A stretch of 56,809 nt of DNA from the NCBI GenBank assembly GCA_021162805.1, contig JAGGXZ010000139.1, forward strand, positions 1 through 56,809, written 5' to 3'. Positions 34,660 to 43,294 of the stretch are shown here, piece by piece (position 1 is the stretch's first letter; each line of letters opens with the position of its first letter). The notes under the pieces were generated by a model. That model ran no database searches, was not told the origin of the DNA, and saw only the letters and a list, made by a program, of their open reading frames with translations. Source of the stretch: Candidatus Poribacteria bacterium (GTDB lineage Bacteria > Poribacteria > WGA-4E > B28-G17). The translations under genes were made by a program, and so were the position numbers.

Positions 34660-35327
34660 AGGGAAATAGAGGCGAAGCGATATCTGATAGGGCATCTGTG
34701 ACAGAGAGGCCTTTTCCTACATACCTCTTTACAGTGTCTCACTATAAGAGCGTGGTATTCGTTGTAGAGAGCCACATCGCGCGGGAGGTTCTCCATGAAA
34801 AGCGCCCTCAGTTTCTCGTATTCTATCCCCTCATCCTCGATCAATCCCAGACGTCGGAGAAGCCTTCTGGTATAGGCATCCACCACAAAAGAGGGTTTCC
34901 CGGCGGCATATAGGAGTATAGAGTCAGCTGTTTCCGGGCCTATACCGTGGATACCGAGGAGCTCATCGCGCAGAGGATCGAGATCCTGAGAGAGCATTCC
35001 CTCAAGCGATCCGTTATACCTCCTGAAGAGATGTTCCACGAAAGATTTAAGCCTTCTGGCTTTCAGATTGGGGTATCCCGCCGGTCTTATAAGCTCGGCG
35101 AGCTTTTTCTCATCGAGCTGAAGGATGAGGTGAGGGATGAGATCCCCGGCCGATTTGAGGTTTTCGACGGCACGCTCTACATTTCTCCATGCGGTGGCCT
35201 GTGTCAGGATCGCGCCTACGATCATCTCAAAAGGTGTCTCCGCGGGCCACCATCTCTGTGGGCCGTAGGCCTCATAGAGCGATCTATAGAGCTCGATCAG
35301 ACGATCTCCTACAGCTTCGGCTGCCAC
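34647..35327 (-). CDS. Endonuclease III-like HhH-GPD DNA glycosylase
   Basis: A 226-residue base-excision repair enzyme of the endonuclease III-related group (WWPAETPFEMIVGAILTQATAW). The helix-hairpin-helix reads GIHGIGPETADS (about residues 125-136) and the catalytic aspartate is D150 in FVVDAYTRR. At the place of the endonuclease III lysine there is Glu132, which suggests a glycosylase without the strong lyase step. The iron-sulfur cluster region has cysteines 199, 203, 209 and 212, but the last canonical cysteine, downstream of CxxC, is absent; C199 might replace it. Its start overlaps the DUF5916 gene by 19 bases, so it is the last gene of that leftward group. Confidence 0.88.
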   Translation of the reverse strand: MAAEAVGDRLIELYRSLYEAYGPQRWWPAETPFEMIVGAILTQATAWRNVERAVENLKSAGDLIPHLILQLDEKKLAELIRPAGYPNLKARRLKSFVEHLFRRYNGSLEGMLSQDLDPLRDELLGIHGIGPETADSILLYAAGKPSFVVDAYTRRLLRRLGLIEDEGIEYEKLRALFMENLPRDVALYNEYHALIVRHCKEVCRKRPLCHRCPIRYRFASISLYSP

Positions 35328-37384
35328 CTCATCCTATAGGCCACTTTGAAATATCCCACCTGTTCCCTTTTATCCCCCTCCTCGTTGTAGGTGTAAACGA
35401 GGAAGAGGTTGCTTTCGGGTTTAAACTCCCAGGAATAGAGGGCGAAGAGGCTTCTATGGCCGTCGAGCTTCCCCTCTGCGGTGACCCTCAAGGTCATATC
35501 CTGGGTGAACCTGTAGTCGAGGACGGATCGGATTATCCTTTGATCCTCCTCGCCCTCCATCCTAAGCCACTGCCCTTCAATTCTGATGGAGGCCATTTCA
35601 ACCGGCCTGAGGCTCAATCCGGGGCCAAGAAAGATCACGTTCCTCTCATCCCTGGTGCCGATCTTGAAATCCATATTGAGCGTCACAAACTTGGGTGGGA
35701 ACCAGCCGAAAAAGCCGTCTATGCTGCGATCGTTATATCCGATCGAGATGTCCTCCGGGTCCGTTCTGAACTCCTTCGAAAGGCCGGTTCTCAGGAAGAA
35801 ATCCCACAGACCTATCATTCCCCCGATCTCCCATCTCTCGTTTGTCCTGATGCCGTCGATCGTCTCGCCGTAGGAATAGCCCGATCCGAATCCCAAATGC
35901 CTCAGGAGCCTGCTCTTGAATTTCCTGTGAAATCCCCCCTCAAGCCTGATTCCCCTTCTACCTATGAAGATATCCGGCAGGAATCCCGCCTCTGCGGAGA
36001 AATCCTTTCCCACCTGCTGGAGGCCGATGGATATACCCACCGGATCTTTATTCCAGCCGCCCCTTATCGTGAAAGCCGTATCGGATTTTCCCTTTTCGCC
36101 TCTGTCGGTTTGGCTGGCCGCCATCTGACCTGAGAGGCTCAGTTCATGGGGAAATCTCAGCGAAAAGTCCACGCCTCCCACCCTGTTTGCGCCCCCGGAG
36201 TATTGTTTATTTACTGCCAGCAGGCCGATCGTCGATCTTTGTCCTACATCTCTCTGGATTCTGGCCACCATGAAGTTCGCCGGTGGTTCGATCTCCTCAC
36301 CCTCCTCATTTTCCACTTTTTCGGCCTGTGTGTCGAAAAGGGCGAAGCTATATCCGCCGACTTTGCCCACCGCCTTGGCTCCGACGAGGGGTTGGAGGAT
36401 CTTACGGGTGTAGAAGATATCGAGTGGCGTTCTGAAAAGCTCCTCTCCCTCCATGAAGAAGGGGCGTTTTTCGGGGAAACGGATCGGTATGTCCGAGAGA
36501 TTGATCCTTTCAGGATCCGCTTCGATCTGGGCGTAATCAGGGTTGACGGTCAGATCGACCGTGATGTTTGGGAGCGGTATCCTCACATCCACGCCCGCAT
36601 TTGCGTCCACCGATCCCTCCTCGACGTTGCCGCTTGAGGTGAGATACGGTTTAAACTCCATGGGTCTTGATGTCACCAGCCTTTCGGTGGGAAGCCCAAC
36701 CAGGTCACCGTAATATGCCGGATCATGGCTGCTCTCGCCCGGATACGCCCACACGTCCTCCTCATCCAGCCACTCGATGTTTCTGAGGAAGTTTATCCCC
36801 CAGCTTTCATCAGGTCCCTTTTCGAATCTGAGCTCACAGAAGGGTATGGCTATCTCGGCCGTCCATCGATCCTCCAACCTCTGCGATCGGGCATACCACT
36901 CGCAATCCCAACTTTTACCCCTTCGGAACGGCCCTCTCCTAGCCCTCGTGTATCGCTCCTCAGATTTAGTTGAAAGGGGGTTGACCGAGAAGATATAAGC
37001 GTTGCGCCTGTCGTGAAAGGTATCCAGCATCACCTCGACATAGTCGTCATTCCAGAACTCCTCATCGTGTCTGGTTGCATTTGCCTGTACCTTCTCCATA
37101 TCATGCATGAAACATTCGAAACCGACGTAGAGAAACTTATCGTCATAGAGGAGGTGGACAACTGTTCTCTCGGAAGGCTTTCCACCGCGCTGAGGTTCGT
37201 CCTGTATGAAATCATCGACTTTCGCTGCTTTCTTCCAAACATCATCGGTGAGAAACCCATCTATCTTGGGCGGACGATCCGTCCTGATGGCCTTAATCAC
37301 TTTCACGCTCCGTTCCGCCTGAGCGAAGATGACCGAGCAGAGGAGACAAAAGATGATGCTAAGAACCAGAGTTTTCAGGTGCAT
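35309..37384 (-). CDS. CBM9-like/DUF5916 outer-membrane beta-barrel protein
   Basis: A 691-residue exported protein. After a signal peptide (cleavage near residue 23, FAQAERS) comes a carbohydrate-binding family 9-like sandwich (about 32-230) with PPKIDGFLTDDVWKKAAKVDDF, YDDKFLYVGFEC and YVEVMLDTFHDRRNAYIFSV. This is followed by the DUF5916 region (about 240-691) with VNPDYAQIEADPERINLSD, FPEKRPFFMEG and FYTRKILQPLVG. The tail consists of alternating beta strands ending in the aromatic-rich YFKVAYRMRWQP, as in outer-membrane barrels. The role is probably binding or uptake of glycans at the surface. The last residue is leucine rather than the usual phenylalanine or tryptophan. It overlaps mazG by 26 bases. 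Confidence 0.88.
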   Translation of the reverse strand: MHLKTLVLSIIFCLLCSVIFAQAERSVKVIKAIRTDRPPKIDGFLTDDVWKKAAKVDDFIQDEPQRGGKPSERTVVHLLYDDKFLYVGFECFMHDMEKVQANATRHDEEFWNDDYVEVMLDTFHDRRNAYIFSVNPLSTKSEERYTRARRGPFRRGKSWDCEWYARSQRLEDRWTAEIAIPFCELRFEKGPDESWGINFLRNIEWLDEEDVWAYPGESSHDPAYYGDLVGLPTERLVTSRPMEFKPYLTSSGNVEEGSVDANAGVDVRIPLPNITVDLTVNPDYAQIEADPERINLSDIPIRFPEKRPFFMEGEELFRTPLDIFYTRKILQPLVGAKAVGKVGGYSFALFDTQAEKVENEEGEEIEPPANFMVARIQRDVGQRSTIGLLAVNKQYSGGANRVGGVDFSLRFPHELSLSGQMAASQTDRGEKGKSDTAFTIRGGWNKDPVGISIGLQQVGKDFSAEAGFLPDIFIGRRGIRLEGGFHRKFKSRLLRHLGFGSGYSYGETIDGIRTNERWEIGGMIGLWDFFLRTGLSKEFRTDPEDISIGYNDRSIDGFFGWFPPKFVTLNMDFKIGTRDERNVIFLGPGLSLRPVEMASIRIEGQWLRMEGEEDQRIIRSVLDYRFTQDMTLRVTAEGKLDGHRSLFALYSWEFKPESNLFLVYTYNEEGDKREQVGYFKVAYRMRWQPKL

Positions 37385-38171
37385 CTGACCCCTCCTTAAT
37401 CTGATCCCATATCTCGTCCATCTCCTCCAGCGACATGTCTCTCAGGTCTCTGCCCATACTTTCAGCCCGCTTTTCGAGTTCCCTAAACCGTCGTATGAAC
37501 TTCTCATTAGCCTTTCGGAGTGCCTCCTCGGGCTCGACCTGGAGAAGGCGGGCGAGGTTCACGATGGCGAATAACAGATCGCCGAGCTCCTCCTCGATTT
37601 CCCCAAGTTCACCGGAGGAGATGGCCTCCCTGAGCTCCTCTATCTCCTCCTCTATCTTCGGCAACACCTCCTCGGGCTTGCCCCAATCAAACCCCACCCT
37701 GGAGGCTCTCCCCTGAAGTTTTCGAGCTCTCAGAAGGCTGGGAAGGCTTGCCGGTATGCCGTCAAGTACCGATCGTCTGTCCTGATATCCCTTCTCCCTG
37801 CGCTTGATCGCCTCCCAATTGGAGAGCGCCTCCTGAGGTGAGGAGACGCGCACGTCGCCGAAGACATGAGGATGGCGTCTGATCAGTTTCTCGGTTATGG
37901 TCCGAACGACGTCATATGCGTCGAACAGATTCTTCTCGCTTGCGATCTGGGAGTGCAACATCACTTGCATAAGCAGATCCCCCAGCTCCTCACGCAGCTT
38001 ATCCGGATCGCCGGAGTCTATCGCCTCCAGCACCTCGTATGTTTCCTCCAGCAGATTTGATTTGAGCGTCTCGTGTGTCTGAGCTTTATCCCAGGGACAT
38101 CCGTTTTCGCCTCTCAGCGCCGCGACCACATCGACGAGCCTGTCGAAAGCCTTTACGTCCTTCCCCATCAA
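37359..38171 (-). CDS. mazG: Nucleoside triphosphate pyrophosphohydrolase MazG
   Basis: Hydrolyses nucleoside triphosphates to monophosphates, cleaning the nucleotide pool. The 270-residue protein has the two MazG domains of the long form. The first begins GCPWDKAQTHETLKSNLLEE and continues ELGDLLMQVMLH with the metal-binding glutamates and aspartate. The second has KIEEEIEELREAI and EEELGDLLFAIVNLARLL. The family tail lies within residues 225-265. Its end overlaps the DUF5916 start, an unusual neighbour, so the overlap is more likely genome compaction than shared function. Confidence 0.95.
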   Translation of the reverse strand: MMGKDVKAFDRLVDVVAALRGENGCPWDKAQTHETLKSNLLEETYEVLEAIDSGDPDKLREELGDLLMQVMLHSQIASEKNLFDAYDVVRTITEKLIRRHPHVFGDVRVSSPQEALSNWEAIKRREKGYQDRRSVLDGIPASLPSLLRARKLQGRASRVGFDWGKPEEVLPKIEEEIEELREAISSGELGEIEEELGDLLFAIVNLARLLQVEPEEALRKANEKFIRRFRELEKRAESMGRDLRDMSLEEMDEIWDQIKEGSDAPENSGS

Positions 38172-38184
38172 TCTCTCTCCTCTC

Positions 38185-39279
38185 CTAAGTTCGCTCTATC
38201 CCCCTTGTAGGCGGATAACACGCTATGAGTTTCATCCGACCCCTGTATTCATGCTCTTCAAGCGATGCGGGTATGAAGATACAATCACCCTGCCTGAGTG
38301 GAAGGGATCCGAAATCGCCTCTGATAACTCCTTCCCCCTCAACGATGACCCCTATGTAGAAGGTTTCCCTCGCGAGGGAGAGCTCACCGTTCACCTCGAG
38401 GCTTTCAGCGCTGAAGCACTTAGCTATCTCCTCGTCTATCAACCTCGTCACCCTGCCACCGGGGCTTTCCTCCGTTACCTTCGGCTCAAGCTTATATTTT
38501 CCTTCAAGTTCCTCTTCGCTCATCCCTTCATACTCGAAGACTTTAAGAGCTGTTTCCATCCCCAGCCCCATACTGCATTCCTCCTCGGTTAACACCGCTC
38601 CGCCGCTCCCCCTCCTTTCAACCAGCACGACGAAGTCCGTGGGCTCCTGAACCTCCACCATAAAAACGCCGGGACCGATGGCGTGAGGCACTCTACTTTT
38701 GACGAGATATACATCTCCGGGTTGAACGGGGATCCTATGTAGATAGCTCTCCATCGCCGGCACATCTTGTCTCACAACGGCCTCTTTGAATCCTTCCTCG
38801 CTCACGCTTGGCTTGAATCCGAGCAGGATATATGGGGGTTCAGGCATGTCCTCTCTAACGCGTAGGATTATCCACGATTCGGTCTTGCCGTAATCGGAGT
38901 TGAGATATCTTCTGGCGAAGGATTTATCGGGATGTGCCTGGATCTGGAGCCTCTCGGCCGAATCCAGGAGCTTTACCAACAGGGCTGTCGTCTCGCCGAA
39001 CCGGCTCAGGTGTCTCTCGCCCAGCATGTCCTGAGGGAAACGATGGATTAGATCGAGCAGGGTGACCGTTTCCCCTTCCCAAACGACCTTGCTCAGCCCT
39101 TCGTCAGGCGGATGTCCAGGGCCGTTTATAGCCCTTGTGATCGAGGCGGCCCACTCCTCGGGGTAGTTCCCATCCTTCGGATTTGGCTTGCCGCGCAGCT
39201 CATCTATCAATCTACCTCCCAGATATGACCGCCAGACGCGGTTGGGCAGACATTTGAGTGGCGAATTTATCTTCCTCAT
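38185..39279 (-). CDS. manA: Mannose-6-phosphate isomerase, class I
   Basis: Zinc enzyme interconverting mannose 6-phosphate and fructose 6-phosphate. The 364-residue cupin protein opens with NRVWRSYLGGRLIDEL (the usual -WG- region is altered to WRSYLGG), then shows LLVKLLDSAERLQIQAHPDK with Gln and His zinc ligands, the glutamate in YGKTESWIIL, and the histidine of SRVPHAIGPG. It resembles the shorter Firmicutes-type ManA. It is flanked by mazG 13 bases downstream and a metallophosphoesterase gene 15 bases upstream, in one leftward group. Confidence 0.92.
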   Translation of the reverse strand: MRKINSPLKCLPNRVWRSYLGGRLIDELRGKPNPKDGNYPEEWAASITRAINGPGHPPDEGLSKVVWEGETVTLLDLIHRFPQDMLGERHLSRFGETTALLVKLLDSAERLQIQAHPDKSFARRYLNSDYGKTESWIILRVREDMPEPPYILLGFKPSVSEEGFKEAVVRQDVPAMESYLHRIPVQPGDVYLVKSRVPHAIGPGVFMVEVQEPTDFVVLVERRGSGGAVLTEEECSMGLGMETALKVFEYEGMSEEELEGKYKLEPKVTEESPGGRVTRLIDEEIAKCFSAESLEVNGELSLARETFYIGVIVEGEGVIRGDFGSLPLRQGDCIFIPASLEEHEYRGRMKLIACYPPTRGIERT

Positions 39280-39294
39280 ATCCTCTCCTCCCTC

Positions 39295-39780
39295 TTATAT
39301 CTCCCTCAGATCGACCTCCATCGTGTCCAGATCGAGGATCGCTACGGTGGACCGACCCTTAAGCCATCCGCCCGCCTCACCCGGGTTGATCAGGAGCGTC
39401 TCGCCGATCCTTCTCACCTCCGGGACATGTGTGTGGCCGTAGATCACGACATCATACCGTCCGCTTTCGGCGATCGTCTCGACGAGGGCATCCTTGTGGG
39501 TCAGGAATATCCTCCTGCCTGAGACCTCGACCTCGACGTAATCCTCTGAGATCTCCCCTATCCCCTCGAATCTGGCCCTCAGGCCGAACTTTTCGCCGTC
39601 GTTATTGCCGAACACCCCTATAAGCTTACATCTAAGTTTCCCGAAAGGACCCGCGGTAAAGGGCGAGATGAAATCGCCGGCGTGCAACACCATTCCGACC
39701 TCCTCGTCGTTGAACAGCTCCACAGCCTTTTCGATCTTAGGTATATTGTCGTGGGTATCGGATATAACCCCTATCTTCAC
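39295..39780 (-). CDS. YfcE/MJ0936-type metallophosphoesterase
   Basis: A 161-residue phosphodiesterase with two metal sites. Motifs are MKIGVISDTHDNIPKIEKA (D-x-H), MVLHAGDFIS (GD), GVFGNNDGE (GN-D variant), FLTHKD (H) and VVIYGHTHVPEVRR (GHTH). Length and motifs match YfcE-like enzymes that act on small phosphodiesters; the natural substrate is not known. It is the first gene of the leftward manA/mazG group and diverges from the sialidase-like gene. Confidence 0.93.
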   Translation of the reverse strand: MKIGVISDTHDNIPKIEKAVELFNDEEVGMVLHAGDFISPFTAGPFGKLRCKLIGVFGNNDGEKFGLRARFEGIGEISEDYVEVEVSGRRIFLTHKDALVETIAESGRYDVVIYGHTHVPEVRRIGETLLINPGEAGGWLKGRSTVAILDLDTMEVDLREI

Positions 39781-39864
39781 GCCTCACCACCTCCGTTCTC
39801 ATCATTTGAGCGTCCGGATAATTATCGCTTGAAAGGCCTCTCAGGTCAAGTCGAGTCTGCGTGG

Positions 39865-39893
39865 TTGACGTGGAAATTGACCTGCCCTATAAT
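39865..39893 (+). promoter_or_regulatory. Sigma-70-type promoter for the sialidase-like gene
   Basis: TTGACG (39865-39870) and a perfect TATAAT (39888-39893) are 17 bases apart, about 36 bases before the ATG at 39930. The open frame of the gene extends upstream through this promoter, which supports the shorter start. Confidence 0.75.
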
Positions 39894-39929
39894 TATTCCC
39901 GACAAAAATCAGATGAGGGTGGAGGCGCT

Positions 39930-41039
39930 ATGATTTGTCTCTTGGCATCGGCGTTAACGGTTGACATCGGAGACGTTTCGGACGAGCGTTGGGTGTATCC
40001 GCTATGTCGACCGCTCGATGTGAGTGAAAACGGGCCGTTTGTGGCATTACCGGACGGGAACCTGCTGACGGTGGGCGGTGAGGGAATGCGGATAAGCTCG
40101 GATGACGGAAAGACCTGGTCGCCGCCGCATCCCGTCTGTCCCGGCATCAACGATAGGGAACCGGGTTCCCATTACCTTTTGCGAACCGAGAACGGCGTTC
40201 TCGTCATGGTCTACCTGGATTTCACCACTTACAGGTTTAGCTGGGACGATAAGGTGGGCGAGCCGAAGGAGGACTGTCGACTGGAGCTGTGGGCTATCCG
40301 CAGCCTGGATGGTGGAAGAAACTGGGTTGATAAACAGAGGCTTCTGGACGGTTACAACGCTAACTTCTTCGGTTTCATCCAAACGAGTGCGGGCCGGCTC
40401 GTGGTCGTCGCCGAACATCTTGTGAGCGATCCGGGCAGATGGGTCGTGTGCTCTTTCATCTCAGATGACGAGGGCAAGACGTGGAAACGGAACAATTTCA
40501 TCGATCTGGGCGGGCATGGACATCATGACGGGGCGACGGAGCCGACCGTCGCCGAGCTGAGTGACGGGCGCTTGCTCATGTTCATCCGAACAAATCTCGA
40601 CCGTTTCTGGCAGGCGATATCGGAAGACGGCGGAAGATATTGGCGTATCATCCAGCCGAGCCGGATAGATGCCAGTAGTTCTCCCGGATATCTGATTCGA
40701 CTGCATAGCGGCCGACTTGTGCTGGTTTGGAATCGCCTGAATCCCGAAGGGCGCGTTTTCCCCAGATCCAAACCCGGCCCGGCATCGGAGATGCCGGCAT
40801 CCTGGCATCGGGAGGAGCTGTCCATTGCCTTCTCCGAGGATGACGGAAGAAACTGGACGAAACCTGTCGTCATCGCCCGACAGAAAGGGGGACAGCTGAG
40901 TTATCCTTATCTTTTCGAACGCCGCCCCGGCGAGCTGTGGATCATCGTTGGATTCGCCTTCCGTAAGGGGTGGAAGGATCCACTGCCGCTCCGGCTTAAG
41001 CTGAACGAGGATGAGTTTATACGGGCTGTGAAGGGATAA
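39930..41039 (+). CDS. Sialidase/BNR-repeat exo-glycosidase-like protein
   Basis: A 369-residue six-bladed propeller protein of the sialidase superfamily. Five Asp-box repeats can be seen: SSDDGKTW, SLDGGRNW, SDDEGKTW, SEDGGRYW and SEDDGRNW. Arginine and glutamate residues suitable for the active site occur, for example in DGATEPTVAELSDGR and SPGYLIRLHSGRLVLVW, but a full sialidase arginine triad cannot be assigned by eye. There is no convincing signal peptide with the ATG at 39930 (GGAGG at 39921-39925), so it would be cytosolic; a weak hydrophobic start ICLLASALT is the only hint of export. It lies 75 bases before the GH42-like gene, and the two probably break down one glycan. Confidence 0.8.
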   Translation: MICLLASALTVDIGDVSDERWVYPLCRPLDVSENGPFVALPDGNLLTVGGEGMRISSDDGKTWSPPHPVCPGINDREPGSHYLLRTENGVLVMVYLDFTTYRFSWDDKVGEPKEDCRLELWAIRSLDGGRNWVDKQRLLDGYNANFFGFIQTSAGRLVVVAEHLVSDPGRWVVCSFISDDEGKTWKRNNFIDLGGHGHHDGATEPTVAELSDGRLLMFIRTNLDRFWQAISEDGGRYWRIIQPSRIDASSSPGYLIRLHSGRLVLVWNRLNPEGRVFPRSKPGPASEMPASWHREELSIAFSEDDGRNWTKPVVIARQKGGQLSYPYLFERRPGELWIIVGFAFRKGWKDPLPLRLKLNEDEFIRAVKG

Positions 41040-41114
41040 CATCATGACATCGAGGAGATGTAAAGGGCTTCGCCCGCCTTGGCAGTAACTTAACGCATGT
41101 AATGGAGCGATACC

Positions 41115-43199
41115 ATGGGATCTAAAATCTGGAAAGGCTGGGAGGAATACCAGGTCATCATGTGGAGCACAGGTGCTCCTAAGGAGTTATCAACCTGGTT
41201 TGAACGGCTGAAAGAGATGGGATGCACGGCTGAAGAGTGTTATCGAGACCGTGACCCGACTCCGTTTGTCCGATACCGTTTCGGATTCTACGTTGAGAAC
41301 CTTGTCCCCGAACTGGCGTATCTCCATTCCCGTCGGAAATTATATGACGAGGATTTCCGTAACTACACCTCCACTCAAGATAGGCGTTTTCTCGTGCGTA
41401 GGCCGTGCCTACATGATCCGGATTTCTGGAAGGAGATAAAACCACGGCTTCAGGAGCTAGTGCGCCCCTATGTATCCCATGACCCGCTGCTCTATAACCT
41501 CCAGGATGAGCTCTCCATCGGTTCATTCGCATCGCCGATGGATTACTGCTTCGGACCACACACCCTACGTGAGTTCCGCCGATGGCTCAGGGAGAGATAT
41601 GGGGCGCTTGAGGCGCTGAATCGGGAATGGGAGACTCAATTCGCCTCGTGGGACGAGGTCGAACCGATGACCACCTATCAGATCAAGAGGAGAGAGCGAG
41701 AAGCATTGGCCGAGGGACAACTGGAAAACTACGCTCCCTGGGCTGATCACAGGGAGTTCATGGATCTATCCTTTGCCCGCACGCTGGCCCGGCTTCGGGA
41801 GTTCATCCGCGAGCTGGATCCGACCACGCCTGTTGGGATAGAAGGCACACAGATGCCCAGCGCCTGGGGCGGTTATGATCTGTGGAGACTGTCACAGGTC
41901 ATCGATTGGGTAGAACCCTACGATATCGCCAACAGCCGCGAAATATTCCGCTCCTTCCTGCCATCTGATGCACCGGTGGTGTCAACGGTGTTCGGAAGCG
42001 ATATGCCCCGGATCAGACGAAAGCTCTGGTGGCTACTCCTACACGGAGATCGGGGCTGTATCATCTGGGACGACGAGAAAAGCCGTTGTATCGAGAAGGC
42101 CAAGGACGGTATGCCGATCACCGAACGCGGCAGAGGATTGGCCGAGATATTCGAGGAGCTGAAATCCATCGCGCCGATGCTCTTCAAGCTTCAACCCGTG
42201 ATCGATCCCATAGCGATCCACTACTCCCAGGCCAGCATCCGAGCGCATTGGATGTTTGACTCACGGGAGGACGGTGACTCATGGCCGCGCCGGTTCTCGT
42301 CCTACGAAGCCGCTCACTCTCTGTTTGCCCGCGTGCGCGATAGCTTCGTACGGATCATCGAGGATCTGGGATTGCAGTTCAGATTCGTCTCCTACGAGGA
42401 GATCGAAAACGGCGAACTTCTTAAAGGCGGATATAAGGTGCTGTTTCTACCTCAATCGGTGGCGATGTCGAGGGAGGAATGTCGACGAATAGAGGAGTTC
42501 GTTCGAGCCGGCGGAACGGTGATAGCCGATAACATGACCGCTACGATGGATGAGCATTGTAAACGGCTGCCATACGGACAGATGGATGAACTGTTCGGCA
42601 TCAAACGCGAGGAGGTAAGATGGAGACCAAAAGCGGAGGGCGGGTCACTGCCATCGGAGGTGCCGGAAGCTGCTCCACTTCAGGTTTATGAGCCTAATAT
42701 AGCCGTGACTACCGGCAAGGCGTTATACCTAATCGGGGAAAGCCCGGCCGTTATAGAGAACAAGGTGGGAAAGGGACGGACGATCTATCTCAACCTGGAC
42801 ATGCATGACTACGGCAAGCTCAGGCTCACCCCACCCAAAGGCGAGAATTACCTCGCTCTCTTCGGGCGGCTGCTGAGCGAGTCCGGTATAAATGCCCCCG
42901 TGAAGGTGCTCGATGCGACGACCGGACAACCGGTACCATGTGTTGAAATATGGCGGTATCGGAGTGAGGATTCGTATTACATCGCTCTGATGCGAAACCC
43001 CGAGTTCGATGTCGATTCGCTTCGAGATGTGGGATATCCCGATAACTCTGAGCTTGAGGCGAACGTTCAGATACAGGTTATCCTCCCGCGCCGAGCCCGC
43101 GTGGAGGAGGTGAGGAATGGAAAGGATCTGGGGATAACCGACAGGGTGGAGATGCGATTAGACCCATGGAGTCCGATCATTCTGAAGTTGTCCCGCTGA
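41115..43199 (+). CDS. GH42-like beta-galactosidase family protein
   Basis: A 694-residue protein with the layout of glycoside hydrolase family 42. An N-terminal TIM barrel (about residues 1-380) contains YNLQDELSIGSF, where the glutamate (N-x-x-D-E) may be the acid/base residue, and TLREFRRWLRERYGALEALN with the typical trp-rich segment. A trimerisation-type domain follows (about 385-600) with YKVLFLPQSVAMSREEC and GGTVIADN, then a C-terminal beta domain. No signal peptide is seen, so it is probably cytosolic. Many relatives in such genomes have lost beta-galactosidase activity, so the substrate is open. GGAG lies shortly before the ATG. Confidence 0.82.
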   Translation: MGSKIWKGWEEYQVIMWSTGAPKELSTWFERLKEMGCTAEECYRDRDPTPFVRYRFGFYVENLVPELAYLHSRRKLYDEDFRNYTSTQDRRFLVRRPCLHDPDFWKEIKPRLQELVRPYVSHDPLLYNLQDELSIGSFASPMDYCFGPHTLREFRRWLRERYGALEALNREWETQFASWDEVEPMTTYQIKRREREALAEGQLENYAPWADHREFMDLSFARTLARLREFIRELDPTTPVGIEGTQMPSAWGGYDLWRLSQVIDWVEPYDIANSREIFRSFLPSDAPVVSTVFGSDMPRIRRKLWWLLLHGDRGCIIWDDEKSRCIEKAKDGMPITERGRGLAEIFEELKSIAPMLFKLQPVIDPIAIHYSQASIRAHWMFDSREDGDSWPRRFSSYEAAHSLFARVRDSFVRIIEDLGLQFRFVSYEEIENGELLKGGYKVLFLPQSVAMSREECRRIEEFVRAGGTVIADNMTATMDEHCKRLPYGQMDELFGIKREEVRWRPKAEGGSLPSEVPEAAPLQVYEPNIAVTTGKALYLIGESPAVIENKVGKGRTIYLNLDMHDYGKLRLTPPKGENYLALFGRLLSESGINAPVKVLDATTGQPVPCVEIWRYRSEDSYYIALMRNPEFDVDSLRDVGYPDNSELEANVQIQVILPRRARVEEVRNGKDLGITDRVEMRLDPWSPIILKLSR

Positions 43200-43232
43200 A
43201 AGAGGCGAGGAACCCTCCCGAAGGGGGCCGGG

Positions 43233-43261
43233 TTGAATTTTCACCGAGCCGGTGATATAAT
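43233..43261 (+). promoter_or_regulatory. Promoter for the YCF48-repeat lipoprotein gene
   Basis: TTGAAT (43233-43238) and a perfect TATAAT (43256-43261) are 17 bases apart, about 28 bases before the TTG start at 43295. The region just before it (43210-43232) has an imperfect G/C-rich inverted repeat that might end transcription from the GH42-like gene. Confidence 0.6.
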
Positions 43262-43294
43262 TTCGCCGGATTTCATCCTAAAGAGGAGGAGAAA

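Noticed and set aside
35189-36133. Plus-strand ORF of 314 codons opposite the DUF5916 gene
   Set aside because: The minus-strand frame has full CBM9 and DUF5916 motifs; this frame has none and is an antisense shadow.
39861-39929. Upstream extension of the sialidase-like reading frame
   Set aside because: This stretch contains the near-consensus promoter, so translation from here would need a transcript starting further upstream.
41075-41095. Short hairpin after the sialidase-like gene as a terminator
   Set aside because: The stem is only about four pairs and no T-run follows; transcription into the GH42-like gene is just as likely.
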